Positions 27,907 to 37,579 of a stretch of DNA of 64,000 bases are shown here, piece after piece. The notes beneath the pieces are model-generated. The model had not been told where the DNA came from and made no database searches. It saw only the letters and a program-made list of their open reading frames with translations. The first letter of the stretch is position 1; the number at the start of each line of letters is the position of its first letter. The stretch spans positions 62,001-126,000 of the forward strand of contig NZ_JAQZAO010000008.1 in NCBI RefSeq assembly GCF_028737315.1, written 5' to 3'. Origin of the DNA: Actinomycetospora lemnae (GTDB lineage: Bacteria; Actinomycetota; Actinomycetes; Mycobacteriales; Pseudonocardiaceae). The position numbers and the translations under genes are program-made.

Positions 27907-28938
27907 GTGAGCGACGGCGGCGTGACCGTGGACGGGACCCACCGGATGCTCCTGGCCATGCGACGGGGGATGTGGGCGCGGGACCTCGAGGCGCTCCGGA
28001 TCGCCAGCTGGGAGGACGTCATCTCGGCGCGGCACCTCGTCGAGCTCGGGGTGCCCGAGCGAACCGTCTATCGACGAACGCAGCAGGACGGGCCCTGGAC
28101 GCTCCTGCTGCCGGCCACGATCATGCTGACCAAGGGGACGCCGACGCCCCGCCAGTGGGAGATCGCTGCGCTCGTGTACGCCGGCAACGGCGCGATGCTC
28201 ACCGGCCTCAGCGGGATGCGCCACCACGGAATGCGGCGCGGCGGAGACCCGATCTTCGACCACGTCCTGATCACGCTCGGCCGACGGGCGCAGAGCTCGG
28301 GACGAGCCACGATCGAGCGCACGGTCCGGCTGCCGTGCCCCGTCGCACGCGACGGACTGCCGGTGGCGCCGCTCGCGCGGTGCGTCGTCGACCACGTCAG
28401 GCGGCTCAAGGACCCGGAGGCGATCGCGGCCGTCGTCACCGAGCCCGTCCAACGCCGCATGGTGACGGTCGAGGCGCTGTGGCGAGAGCTCGAGGTCGGC
28501 ACCCGCAAGGGGACGGCCGCGCCGCGACGTGTGCTCGAGGCAGCGCGCGCCGGTGTCCTCTCCCCGGCCGAGTTCAACGCGCGGTCGTTGTGGGAGTCGT
28601 TCGACGACCTGCCGCCGATCGAGTGGAACGTCGACGTGTTCGACGAGCGCGGCCGCTTCGTCGCCACCGTCGACGGCCTCGTGCGGGAGCACGACTTCGT
28701 CTGGGAGATCGACTCCGTGGAGCAGCACTTCGCCACCCCGGAACAGGTACGAGCGACCTCGGAGCGCCAGCGTCGACTCCGTGCGGTCGGGCTACATGTC
28801 CTCAGCACCCGTCCGACGCAGGGTCGCGAGGACCCCGACGGGGTGCACGACGACATCTGCGCGAACCTCCGGATCGCCGCGGCCCTACCCCAGGCGCCGG
28901 TGGTCTACGGCGTCGGCATCGGGCGCAGCCCGCAGTGA
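27907..28938 (+). CDS. AbiEi-like HTH / DUF559 (VSR-type) endonuclease-fold protein
   Basis: A 343-residue protein in two parts. The N-terminal region (SARHLVELGVPERTVYRRTQQDGPWTLLLPATIMLTKG) looks like the winged-helix domain of AbiEi-type antitoxins. The C-terminal region (NVDVFDERGRFVATVDGLVREHDFVWEIDS, then SERQRRLRAVGLHVLSTRP) matches the DUF559/VSR-like nuclease fold with candidate acidic residues in ATVDG and WEID. Proteins of this build are common in actinomycetes and have no settled function. The start is uncertain: GTG at 27907 is used, GTG 27922 and ATG 27958/27970 are alternatives, and GTG 27802 lies inside the left repeat. The stop codon is inside the right repeat. Confidence 0.7.
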   Translation: MSDGGVTVDGTHRMLLAMRRGMWARDLEALRIASWEDVISARHLVELGVPERTVYRRTQQDGPWTLLLPATIMLTKGTPTPRQWEIAALVYAGNGAMLTGLSGMRHHGMRRGGDPIFDHVLITLGRRAQSSGRATIERTVRLPCPVARDGLPVAPLARCVVDHVRRLKDPEAIAAVVTEPVQRRMVTVEALWRELEVGTRKGTAAPRRVLEAARAGVLSPAEFNARSLWESFDDLPPIEWNVDVFDERGRFVATVDGLVREHDFVWEIDSVEQHFATPEQVRATSERQRRLRAVGLHVLSTRPTQGREDPDGVHDDICANLRIAAALPQAPVVYGVGIGRSPQ

Positions 28939-28984
28939 TCGAAGTACCGATACGGACACTCAACGTCTGCAACGGCACTTCGCT
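28935..28984 (-). repeat. right arm of the 50-bp perfect inverted repeat
   Basis: Reverse complement of 27777-27826 with no mismatch. It contains the stop codon of the enclosed gene (TGA at 28936-28938). The two arms are 1108 bp apart and bracket one gene with no transposase. Confidence 0.95.
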
Positions 28985-29003
28985 AACACCCCGGACACGC
29001 CGA

Positions 29004-29038
29004 AGCCCCGGCCCCCTTGCGAGGAGGGGACCGGGGCT
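29004..29038. terminator. clpC terminator
   Basis: AGCCCCGG and CCGGGGCT flank a further CCCC/GGGG pairing with an unpaired 9-base loop, 22 bp beyond the clpC stop. No U-tract follows. It probably also stops transcripts from the nuclease-like gene. Confidence 0.8.
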
Positions 29039-29060
29039 CCGGTGACGTGCAGCGGGCGGA

Positions 29061-31598
29061 TCACTCCGCCGCGGCGACCTCCGGGGTGTCCGGCACCGGG
29101 GTCGGCTTGGCCTCACCGCGGAAGGTGAAGGTGGCCGACTCGGGAGCGGGCTTGGTGACCCCGTTCTCGTCGGGCTCGGGCGTCCAGCCCTCGACGTCGA
29201 CGAGCACGATCTGGCCGGACTCGACCTCGCCGAAGAGGATCTTCTCGGAGAGCTGGTCCTCGATCTCGCGCTGGATCGTGCGGCGCAGCGGACGGGCGCC
29301 GAGCACCGGGTCGAAGCCGCGCTGCGCGAGCAGCTTCTTCGCGGCGTCGGTGAGCTCGATCGACATGTCCTTGTTCTGCAGCTGCTTCTCGGTGCGGCCG
29401 ATCATCAGGTCGACCATCTGCACGATCTCGTCCTCGCGCAGCTGGTGGAACACGATGATGTCGTCGATGCGGTTGAGGAACTCGGGGCGGAAGTGCTTCT
29501 TCAGCTCGTCCGTCACCTTGTTCTTCATGCGCTCGTAGTTCGAGCCCGAGTCCTGCCCGGACTGGAACCCGAGGCCGACCGCCTTCGAGATGTCCTGCGT
29601 GCCGAGGTTCGACGTGAACACGATGACCGTGTTCTTGAAGTCGACGATGCGGCCCTGACCGTCGGTCAGGCGGCCGTCCTCGAGCACCTGGAGCAGCGTG
29701 TTGTAGACCTCGGAGTGGGCCTTCTCGATCTCGTCGAAGAGGACCACCGAGAACGGCTTGCGGCGCACCTTCTCGGTGAGCTGGCCGCCCTCCTCGTAAC
29801 CGACGTACCCGGGGGGCGCGCCGAAGAGCCGCGAAGCGGTGTAGCGGTCGTGGAACTCGCCCATGTCGATCTGGACGAGCGCGTCGTCGTCGCCGAAGAG
29901 GAACTCCGCGAGCGCCTTGGTGAGCTCCGTCTTCCCGACGCCCGAGGGGCCGGCGAAGATGAACGAGCCCGACGGACGCTTCGGGTCCTTGAGGCCGGCG
30001 CGCGTGCGCCGCATGGACTGCGACACGGCCTTGACCGCGTCCTCCTGCCCGATGATGCGCTTGTGGAGCTCGTCCTCCATGCGCAGCAGGCGGGTGGTCT
30101 CCTCCTCGGTCAGCTTGAACACCGGGATGCCGGTCCAGTTGGCCAGCACCTCGGCGATCTGCTCGTCGTCGACCTCCGCGACGACGTCGAGGTCACCGGA
30201 CTTCCACTGCTTCTCGCGCTCGGTCTTCTGCCCGATGAGGTTCTTCTCCTCGTCGCGCAGGCGCGCCGCCTTCTCGAAGTCCTGCGCGTCGATCGCGGAC
30301 TCCTTCTCGCGACGGACGTCGGCGATCTTCTCGTCGAACTCGCGCAGGTCCGGCGGCGCGGTCATGCGGCGGATGCGCATGCGGGCGCCGGCCTCGTCGA
30401 TGAGGTCGATGGCCTTGTCCGGCAGGAAGCGATCGTTGATGTAGCGGTCGGCCAGGGTGGCCGCCGCGACCAGCGCCGGGTCGGTGATCGAGACACGGTG
30501 GTGCGCCTCGTAGCGGTCGCGCAGCCCCTTGAGGATCTCGATGGAGTGGGCCACCGAGGGCTCCCCCACCTGGATCGGCTGGAAGCGGCGCTCGAGCGCG
30601 GCGTCCTTCTCGACGTGCTTGCGGTACTCGTCGAGCGTGGTGGCACCGATGGTCTGCAGCTCGCCGCGGGCCAGCATCGGCTTGAGGATCGACGCGGCGT
30701 CGATCGCGCCCTCGGCGGCACCCGCGCCGACGAGCGTGTGGAGCTCGTCGATGAACAGGATGATGTCGCCGCGGGTGCGGATCTCCTTGAGGACCTTCTT
30801 GAGGCGCTCCTCGAAGTCACCGCGGTAGCGCGAGCCCGCCACGAGCGACCCGAGGTCGAGCGTGTAGAGCTGCTTGTCCTTCAGCGTCTCGGGGACCTCG
30901 CCCTTGACGATGGCCTGGCCGAGGCCCTCGACGACGGCGGTCTTGCCGACGCCGGGCTCGCCGATGAGGACCGGGTTGTTCTTGGTCCTCCGGGAGAGGA
31001 CCTGCATGACCCGCTCGATCTCCTTCTCCCGGCCGATGACCGGGTCCAGCTTGCCCTCGCGGGCCGACTGGGTGAGGTTGCGACCGAACTGGTCGAGCAC
31101 CAGCGAGGACGACGGCGTCCCCTCGCCGCGCTGGCTGCCGGACTCCGCGGGCTCCTTGCCCTGGTAGCCCGAGAGCAGCTGCAGCACCTGCTGGCGCACA
31201 CGGTTGAGGTCCGCGCCGAGCTTGACGAGCACCTGGGCGGCGACGCCCTCGCCCTCGCGGATGAGCCCGAGCAGGATGTGCTCGGTGCCGATGTAGTTGT
31301 GCCCGAGCTGCAGCGCCTCGCGCAGCGACAGCTCCAGCACCTTCTTGGCGCGGGGGGTGAAGGGGATGTGGCCGGAGGGCGCCTGCTGCCCCTGGCCGAT
31401 GATCTCCTCGACCTGCTGGCGCACGCCCTCCAGGGCGATCCCCAGCGACTCGAGGGCCTTGGCGGCGACGCCTTCGCCCTCGTGGATCAGCCCGAGCAGG
31501 ATGTGCTCGGTGCCGATGTAGTTGTGGTTGAGCATCCGGGCCTCTTCCTGGGCCAGGACGACCACCCGCCTCGCGCGGTCGGTGAACCTCTCGAACAT
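29061..31598 (-). CDS. clpC: ATP-dependent Clp protease ATPase subunit ClpC
   Basis: An 845-residue class I Clp/Hsp100 unfoldase that feeds substrates to ClpP. It has two N-terminal Clp_N repeats (both with [14 protein letters not shown]), a first AAA+ domain ([13 protein letters not shown]), a UVR motif region ([16 protein letters not shown]), and a second AAA+ domain ([12 protein letters not shown]). The ClpP-docking VGLGF loop (AVGLGFQSG) is present. Length matches mycobacterial ClpC1. The 364-bp upstream gap holds its promoter. Essential in related actinobacteria. Confidence 0.97.
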   Translation of the reverse strand: MFERFTDRARRVVVLAQEEARMLNHNYIGTEHILLGLIHEGEGVAAKALESLGIALEGVRQQVEEIIGQGQQAPSGHIPFTPRAKKVLELSLREALQLGHNYIGTEHILLGLIREGEGVAAQVLVKLGADLNRVRQQVLQLLSGYQGKEPAESGSQRGEGTPSSSLVLDQFGRNLTQSAREGKLDPVIGREKEIERVMQVLSRRTKNNPVLIGEPGVGKTAVVEGLGQAIVKGEVPETLKDKQLYTLDLGSLVAGSRYRGDFEERLKKVLKEIRTRGDIILFIDELHTLVGAGAAEGAIDAASILKPMLARGELQTIGATTLDEYRKHVEKDAALERRFQPIQVGEPSVAHSIEILKGLRDRYEAHHRVSITDPALVAAATLADRYINDRFLPDKAIDLIDEAGARMRIRRMTAPPDLREFDEKIADVRREKESAIDAQDFEKAARLRDEEKNLIGQKTEREKQWKSGDLDVVAEVDDEQIAEVLANWTGIPVFKLTEEETTRLLRMEDELHKRIIGQEDAVKAVSQSMRRTRAGLKDPKRPSGSFIFAGPSGVGKTELTKALAEFLFGDDDALVQIDMGEFHDRYTASRLFGAPPGYVGYEEGGQLTEKVRRKPFSVVLFDEIEKAHSEVYNTLLQVLEDGRLTDGQGRIVDFKNTVIVFTSNLGTQDISKAVGLGFQSGQDSGSNYERMKNKVTDELKKHFRPEFLNRIDDIIVFHQLREDEIVQMVDLMIGRTEKQLQNKDMSIELTDAAKKLLAQRGFDPVLGARPLRRTIQREIEDQLSEKILFGEVESGQIVLVDVEGWTPEPDENGVTKPAPESATFTFRGEAKPTPVPDTPEVAAAE

Positions 31599-31889
31599 TC
31601 GTCACTCCTGACTGCTGCGCCGGCGGTCCTCCACCGAGTGTCCCCGAGGGAACGGCCCGGTGGCCCCTTGGCTGGTGCCCGATGACGGATCGGGACCCCC
31701 ACGGTGCCCGAACTGCCCTTGCACCGTAAGGCCATCCTAGTCGTCGCGCGTGACGTCACGGGACGGCGACGGTTGCACCACCGTGACGGCGGACACGCAG
31801 CGACGGTCCGTCGTGGGACCTCCACGTTCCGTCCTGTCCAACCATCCACGACGCCCGGGTCATCCCGCCGAGGTGTTCGCCACCGGTGA
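31599..31889 (-). promoter_or_regulatory. clpC upstream region with palindrome
   Basis: No convincing gene lies between clpC and the M23 gene (31599-31961). On the minus strand, a TAGGAT -10-like hexamer (31734-31739) could start a leader of about 130 bases. Just upstream lies the perfect 12-bp palindrome CGTGACGTCACG (31749-31760), a candidate regulator site over the -35 area. No clear -35 hexamer or known ClgR/HspR site was recognised. Confidence 0.35.
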
Positions 31890-31917
31890 ACCACCCGGCC
31901 GGGCAGAGCCGGGTGGT
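31890..31917. terminator. terminator after the M23 lipoprotein gene
   Basis: A 10-bp perfect stem, ACCACCCGGC / GCCGGGTGGT, with an 8-base loop lies 45 bp beyond the M23 gene stop on the minus strand. Confidence 0.7.
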
Positions 31918-31961
31918 CCACCGCGGCTCCCCCCGGTCGGGTGGGCGGGCCGAGACCCCGC

Positions 31962-33254
31962 TCAGGGCGCGGCCGGATAGCCCATGACGTCGAGGCTCAA
32001 CGGCGAGACCCCGGTCCGCGGGCCCGCCCCCGCCCGGTCCATCGGGAACGGCACGGGCTGCTCCGATGCCTGGACGACCGCCTCGTCCGAGGTGACGCGG
32101 GCCTCGAGGGTGAAGGCGTCGAACGCGAACGGCACCCCGTTCGCGGCCAGCGGGTCGGTCCGGTCCATGACGTGGAAGTGCAGGTGGGGGGCGCTGGTGT
32201 TGCCGGAGTTGCCGAGCTTGCCGATCACCTGGCCCCGGCGCAGCTGCTGCCCGATCGCGAGGCCCATCGGGTTCCCCGGCTGCAGGTGGGCGTAGAAGGC
32301 GTAGCGCCCGCCCCCGAGGTCCTGCACCACGTGGTTGCCGCCGTACTGCTGGAGCGTGAGGCCGCTCGGGTTGGCGCCCGGCGGCTGCTCCGGCAGGTCG
32401 CTGACCAGGCCGACGACCGGGCCGTCGGCGACGGCCAGGACGTCCGCCCCGTGGTACGGGTAGCTGGCCATGTCCGTGGCGGGCCCGACCAGCATCCGGC
32501 CCGAGGCGTCGGCCTGCACGTAGTCGATCGCGAACCGCTCCGGCGCCCACAGCCGCCCGTCGATGGGGCTGACCGCGCCCCGGTGTGCGCCGAGGGTGCA
32601 GCAGCTGTCGCCGTCGACCCACCCGGACCCCGCGAGCGGCGGGGAGATGCGCATCGGCGGTGTCCGGTCCACCGTCGTCGGGGCCACCGTGGCGGACAGG
32701 GTCGGCGGGACCAGGGGCGGGGACGGCTGGGCGAACGCCACGTCGAGGCGGTGCTCGAGGCGCGCCGGCACGGGATCGGTCGCCGCGAGCGACACGTCCA
32801 GCCAGATCAGCCCGCCCTGGCCCGCCTGGAGGTCTCGCGTACCGGGGCTCCCGCCGAACGGCTTGACCCAGGCGGCGAGGGCCTCGCCGTCCAGCCGCAG
32901 CAGCGACCGGCCGTCGCCGACGACCTCGACGGCGGTGAGCGTGGCCGGCGAGCTCAGGATGTTGTCCACCTGGAGCTCGTAGGCCAGGTGGACACGGCCG
33001 TCCGTGGCCGGCACCGGGATCGGCGCGGCGAGGACGGACGCCGCGACCGGCGTGAACACCGACACACCCCCGGCCGGGGCGTCGGCGGCCGAGGGGCCGC
33101 CGAAGGGGCCCTCGGCGGTCGCGGCGCCGGCCGCGGTCGACGCGGACGGGGGTGGCGTGGCCCCCGCGCCCGACCCGCCGCAGGCCGTCAGGACCGTCAC
33201 CGCCACGAGCAGGGCGCCCACGACCGCCGCCCGCCCACCTCTCCGCACGCCCAC
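31962..33254 (-). CDS. M23-family peptidase lipoprotein
   Basis: A 430-residue predicted lipoprotein with signal segment AAVVGALLVAVTVLTAC. A long beta-rich N-terminal part (residues about 80-270) precedes a C-terminal LytM/M23 domain with RFAIDYVQ, the SYPYHGADVLAVADGPVVG barrel strand and the zinc HxH in SAPHLHFHVMD. In RFAIDYVQ the expected first-ligand His position is Arg/Phe, so metal binding may be incomplete and the domain may be regulatory rather than hydrolytic. The GTG at 33254 is chosen because GGGAG lies 6 bases upstream. It is divergent from the Crp/Fnr gene and lies between clpC and lsr2, an insertion relative to mycobacteria. Confidence 0.82.
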   Translation of the reverse strand: MGVRRGGRAAVVGALLVAVTVLTACGGSGAGATPPPSASTAAGAATAEGPFGGPSAADAPAGGVSVFTPVAASVLAAPIPVPATDGRVHLAYELQVDNILSSPATLTAVEVVGDGRSLLRLDGEALAAWVKPFGGSPGTRDLQAGQGGLIWLDVSLAATDPVPARLEHRLDVAFAQPSPPLVPPTLSATVAPTTVDRTPPMRISPPLAGSGWVDGDSCCTLGAHRGAVSPIDGRLWAPERFAIDYVQADASGRMLVGPATDMASYPYHGADVLAVADGPVVGLVSDLPEQPPGANPSGLTLQQYGGNHVVQDLGGGRYAFYAHLQPGNPMGLAIGQQLRRGQVIGKLGNSGNTSAPHLHFHVMDRTDPLAANGVPFAFDAFTLEARVTSDEAVVQASEQPVPFPMDRAGAGPRTGVSPLSLDVMGYPAAP

Positions 33255-33421
33255 TGCCGTCTCCCGGGGCTCGATCCGTGCGGCCCGAGATGTCGGAGTT
33301 CCGACCGGACCGTCGACGGCGGACGCTAGGCCGCCACATGATCGACGCGCTGTCATGGCGACGACAGCACGGCTGGGCCGGACAGGTGAACCACGGAGCT
33401 GAAGCACCAGGGGGTCGCGGG

Positions 33422-34114
33422 ATGACGGTGACGGTCTCCGCTCCGGACGCGCGCGCCGAGCGGGTCCTGCGGGCGTGCCCGCAGCTGCGCGACCTCGACG
33501 ACGCGACGATCCGGGCGCTCGGCGCCGCCTCGGTCGTCCGGCACTACGCCGCCGGCGAGCCGGTCTTCCTCGAGGGTGCGCCCGGCGACGCCATGTTCGT
33601 CCTGCGCCACGGCTCGGTCGTCGCGCGCATCAGCTCGGTGGCCGGCGACGTCATCGACCTCGGCGTCGCGGCGGAGGGGCACGCGTTCGGCTACTTCGAG
33701 GTCCTCCGGCCCGGTCCGCGCACCGAGGACGCAGTGGCTGTCCGCGACTCGACGGTCGTCGTCGTCCCGGCCGCGGCCGCTCTGCGCGCCTTCCGGTCCA
33801 GCCCCGACACCCTGCTCGCCCTCGCCCGTGACCTCGTCCGGATCGTGAGCCTGCAGAACCGCGCGCGCAGCGGGCTGCGCCGGCCCGTCGACCGGCGCCT
33901 CGCCGCCCTCCTGCTCGAGCTCGCGGCGGGGCGCCACGTCGTCGACTTCGGCGGGCCGCAGACCCTGCTCGCCCAGCGCCTCGGCATCGCCCGCCAGACG
34001 TTGAACACCGCGCTGCGCACGCTGGCCGACCGGGGCCTGGTCACCGTGCACCCCGGCGGCCGCGGCGTGACGCTGGACCGCGCGGCGCTCACCGCCTACG
34101 CGGGCGACGCCTGA
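33422..34114 (+). CDS. Crp/Fnr-family transcriptional regulator
   Basis: A 230-residue regulator with a cyclic-nucleotide-binding-type beta-roll (AAGEPVFLEGAPGDAMFVLRHGSVVARIS near residues 35-65, AFGYFEVLRPGPRTEDAVAVRDS near 85-105) and a C-terminal helix-turn-helix (QTLLAQRLGIARQTLNTALRTLADRGLV). The usual cAMP-pocket Arg-Thr/Ser pairing is not clearly conserved (PGPRTEDAV), so the ligand is open. No FNR-type cysteine cluster is seen. The ATG follows AGGGGG. It is divergent from the M23 gene and convergent with lsr2 (5-bp gap). Confidence 0.87.
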   Translation: MTVTVSAPDARAERVLRACPQLRDLDDATIRALGAASVVRHYAAGEPVFLEGAPGDAMFVLRHGSVVARISSVAGDVIDLGVAAEGHAFGYFEVLRPGPRTEDAVAVRDSTVVVVPAAAALRAFRSSPDTLLALARDLVRIVSLQNRARSGLRRPVDRRLAALLLELAAGRHVVDFGGPQTLLAQRLGIARQTLNTALRTLADRGLVTVHPGGRGVTLDRAALTAYAGDA

Positions 34115-34119
34115 GGATC

Positions 34120-34488
34120 TCAGTGGGCCTTGTGGTAGGCCTCACTGACCTCGCTGGGGATGCGCCCGCGCTCCGAGACCGTCATGCCCTGCTTGCGCGC
34201 CCACTCGCGGATCGCCTGGTTCTGCTCGCGGTCGACCGCGGCGCGGCCGCCGCCCCCACCGCCGCGGCGGCCACCGGAGGACGACGAGCCCGTCGACGAC
34301 GACCGGCGCCGGCCGCCGCTACGGCGGGCGTGGGCGACGTAGTCGGCGAGCTTGTCCCGCAGCGCCGAGGCGTTGGCCTCGGACAGGTCGATCTCGTACG
34401 TGGCGCCGTCGATCCCGAACTCGACGGTCTCGTCGGCTTCCGACTGGTCCAGATCGTCGACGAGCGACACCACGACTTTCTGCGCCAT
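34120..34488 (-). CDS. lsr2: nucleoid-associated protein Lsr2
   Basis: A 122-residue H-NS-like xenogeneic silencer. The N-terminal oligomerisation domain ([35 protein letters not shown]) is joined by a Ser/Arg/Gly-rich linker to the C-terminal DNA-binding domain. That domain has the AT-hook-like core [22 protein letters not shown], whose RGR binds the minor groove of AT-rich DNA. The ATG follows GGAGGTCGCG. Two genes separate it from clpC, whereas in mycobacteria they are adjacent. Confidence 0.97.
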   Translation of the reverse strand: MAQKVVVSLVDDLDQSEADETVEFGIDGATYEIDLSEANASALRDKLADYVAHARRSGGRRRSSSTGSSSSGGRRGGGGGGRAAVDREQNQAIREWARKQGMTVSERGRIPSEVSEAYHKAH

Positions 34489-34612
34489 CACGCGACCTCC
34501 GCACACCGACCGGGAATGTGGCCGGACCCTATTTCCGCGATCACGCGTTTGTCGAGTGATCCACGCCGCGATTTTCCGACCTCACACGGGTCACATCCGC
34601 GACAATTGCGCG

Positions 34613-35224
34613 TCAGTCCGGTATCGCGGCGCTGTCGGGGACCACGACGGCGAACATGTCCGCGAGTGCCGCGAGGCTCGCACTCTGCAGTGCGGAGGCG
34701 GACACCGTGCCGTCGGGACCGGGCAGGGCGCGGGTCGCGGTCGCCCCGGCCACCACCGCGGGTGCGAATCCGGCATTGAACGCGCCGCGCGCGGTGGAGT
34801 TCACACACATGTGTGTCATGAACCCGGCCAGCACCAGGTTCGACGCCCCCACCCCGCGCAGGTGCGCCTCGAGGTCGGTGCCGACGAACGAGTTCGGGAA
34901 GTTCTTGACGACGACGTGCTCGCCGGAGCGCGGGGCGACGCGGTCGACGATCGCCCCGATCTCGGCGCGCACGTCGTAGGGCGTGCCCTCCCCCGCGTCG
35001 TGCTGCACGTGGACGATCGGGATGCCGGCACTGCGCGCGCGGTCGAGCAGGGCGGCGGCCTCGTCGATCGCCGGCTCCACGTTCTCGAGGGCCATGACGC
35101 CGCGCGTGTAGGTGTTCTGGAGGTCGATCATGACCAGGGCGGAGTCGCGCAGGGACGCGGGCGTGGCGGGCATGCCGGTCAGCTCGCGCAGGGTCGTCGA
35201 GGGTGTGGTGGACGGGGTGCTCAT
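34613..35224 (-). CDS. isochorismatase-like cysteine hydrolase
   Basis: A 203-residue cytosolic enzyme of the isochorismatase/nicotinamidase superfamily. The catalytic triad is visible as Asp in ALVMIDLQNTY, Lys in VVVKNFPNSF and Cys in GFMTHMCVNSTARGAF. Members hydrolyse small amides, ureides or isochorismate; the exact substrate cannot be told. The ATG start is clear. A strong terminator separates it from the upstream DUF779/aldehyde dehydrogenase unit, so it is probably transcribed on its own. Confidence 0.85.
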   Translation of the reverse strand: MSTPSTTPSTTLRELTGMPATPASLRDSALVMIDLQNTYTRGVMALENVEPAIDEAAALLDRARSAGIPIVHVQHDAGEGTPYDVRAEIGAIVDRVAPRSGEHVVVKNFPNSFVGTDLEAHLRGVGASNLVLAGFMTHMCVNSTARGAFNAGFAPAVVAGATATRALPGPDGTVSASALQSASLAALADMFAVVVPDSAAIPD

Positions 35225-35265
35225 CGTCGGCTCCTTCGCCGCCGGGTGGACTCGGACGGACGTGC

Positions 35266-35308
35266 GAGGGGCGCCCCCGCTGCGTCGTGCGCAGCCGGGG
35301 CGCCCCTC
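35266..35308. terminator. terminator of the aldehyde dehydrogenase-DUF779 unit
   Basis: A 12-bp perfect stem GAGGGGCGCCCC / GGGGCGCCCCTC encloses a 19-base loop holding a second small hairpin. It lies 38 bp after the DUF779 stop. Confidence 0.85.
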
Positions 35309-35346
35309 GGTCCTACTCGGTCGAGCTCGAGCCGTACAGCGACCGG

Positions 35347-35784
35347 TTACCGGTCGCCCAGCTCGCGCATCTCCTCGTCGGTGAACAGCCGCGAGCGGAT
35401 GATGAAGCGCACGCCCTCCGGCGCCTCCACCGAGAACCCGCTGCCGCGACCCTTCACCACGTCGACGGTGAGGTGCGTGTGCTTCCAGTACTCGTACTGC
35501 GAGGCGGACATGTAGAAGCCGATCGGCTTCTCCAGGCCCTCCACGCTCAGGTCACCGAGGTGCACGTCGGAGCCCCCGATCTTGAAGTCCCCGTCCGGGT
35601 AGCACATCGGCGCGCTGCCGTCGCAGCACCCGCCGGACTGGTGGAACATCAGGGGCCCGTGGATCCCGGTGAGCGACACCAGGAGCTCGGAGGCCTGCGG
35701 CGACAGGGCGACGCGCCCGGTGCCCGAGCACGGCACCTCCGGCACCTGCTCGGTGACGTCGGTGCTGGTGCTGATCTCGCTCAT
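35347..35784 (-). CDS. DUF779 protein linked to aldehyde dehydrogenase
   Basis: A 145-residue protein of the DUF779 family. Its conserved core HQSGGCCDGSAPMCYPDG is rich in cysteine and could bind a metal or redox group; IGFYMSASQYEYWKHTHLTVDVV follows. No signal or membrane segment is seen. The ATG has GGAGGTGTCG upstream. It lies 37 bp behind the aldehyde dehydrogenase in one operon, a pairing found in many bacteria that oxidise ethanol or acetaldehyde. The function is not established; an accessory or maturation role is inferred. Confidence 0.85.
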   Translation of the reverse strand: MSEISTSTDVTEQVPEVPCSGTGRVALSPQASELLVSLTGIHGPLMFHQSGGCCDGSAPMCYPDGDFKIGGSDVHLGDLSVEGLEKPIGFYMSASQYEYWKHTHLTVDVVKGRGSGFSVEAPEGVRFIIRSRLFTDEEMRELGDR

Positions 35785-35821
35785 GGCGACACCTCCACTC
35801 CCGCGTCCGACCGCGGACCGA

Positions 35822-37345
<1,524 letters not shown>

Positions 37346-37407
37346 CTGTGTCCCTCCACGTCGTGGGCTGCGTGAGCGCGGACACTAGGGACGCCGGGGT
37401 TGCACGG

Positions 37408-37419
37408 GCGTTGCAACGC
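37408..37419. promoter_or_regulatory. 12-bp palindrome, candidate operator of the GAF regulator
   Basis: GCGTTGCAACGC is a perfect palindrome 63 bp upstream of the aldehyde dehydrogenase start, in the 234-bp divergent gap. A second TTGCA sits 11 bp upstream (37400-37404), giving two half-sites on the same face of the helix. A likely activator site; the binder is inferred. Confidence 0.45.
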
Positions 37420-37579
37420 ATCTGCGGCGCAGGACTCGGCATCCACGCGCACACGAGGATTCAGTGTAGGGTTGCCTTACCCGGACCGATGGACCACGAT
37501 CGACCGACGGGGACGCGCGTCCCCGGCGGGACGCCCGTGCCACGACGGCACCTCCCGTCCACGGGTCCAGGGGGCGCCG

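Noticed and set aside
27777-28984. Classical insertion sequence
   Set aside because: No transposase, DDE or serine recombinase motif is encoded between the arms, and no target-site duplication is visible.
33255-33421. c-di-AMP (ydaO-type) riboswitch before the M23 gene
   Set aside because: Considered because such switches often precede cell-wall hydrolase genes, but the conserved core elements were not found on either strand.
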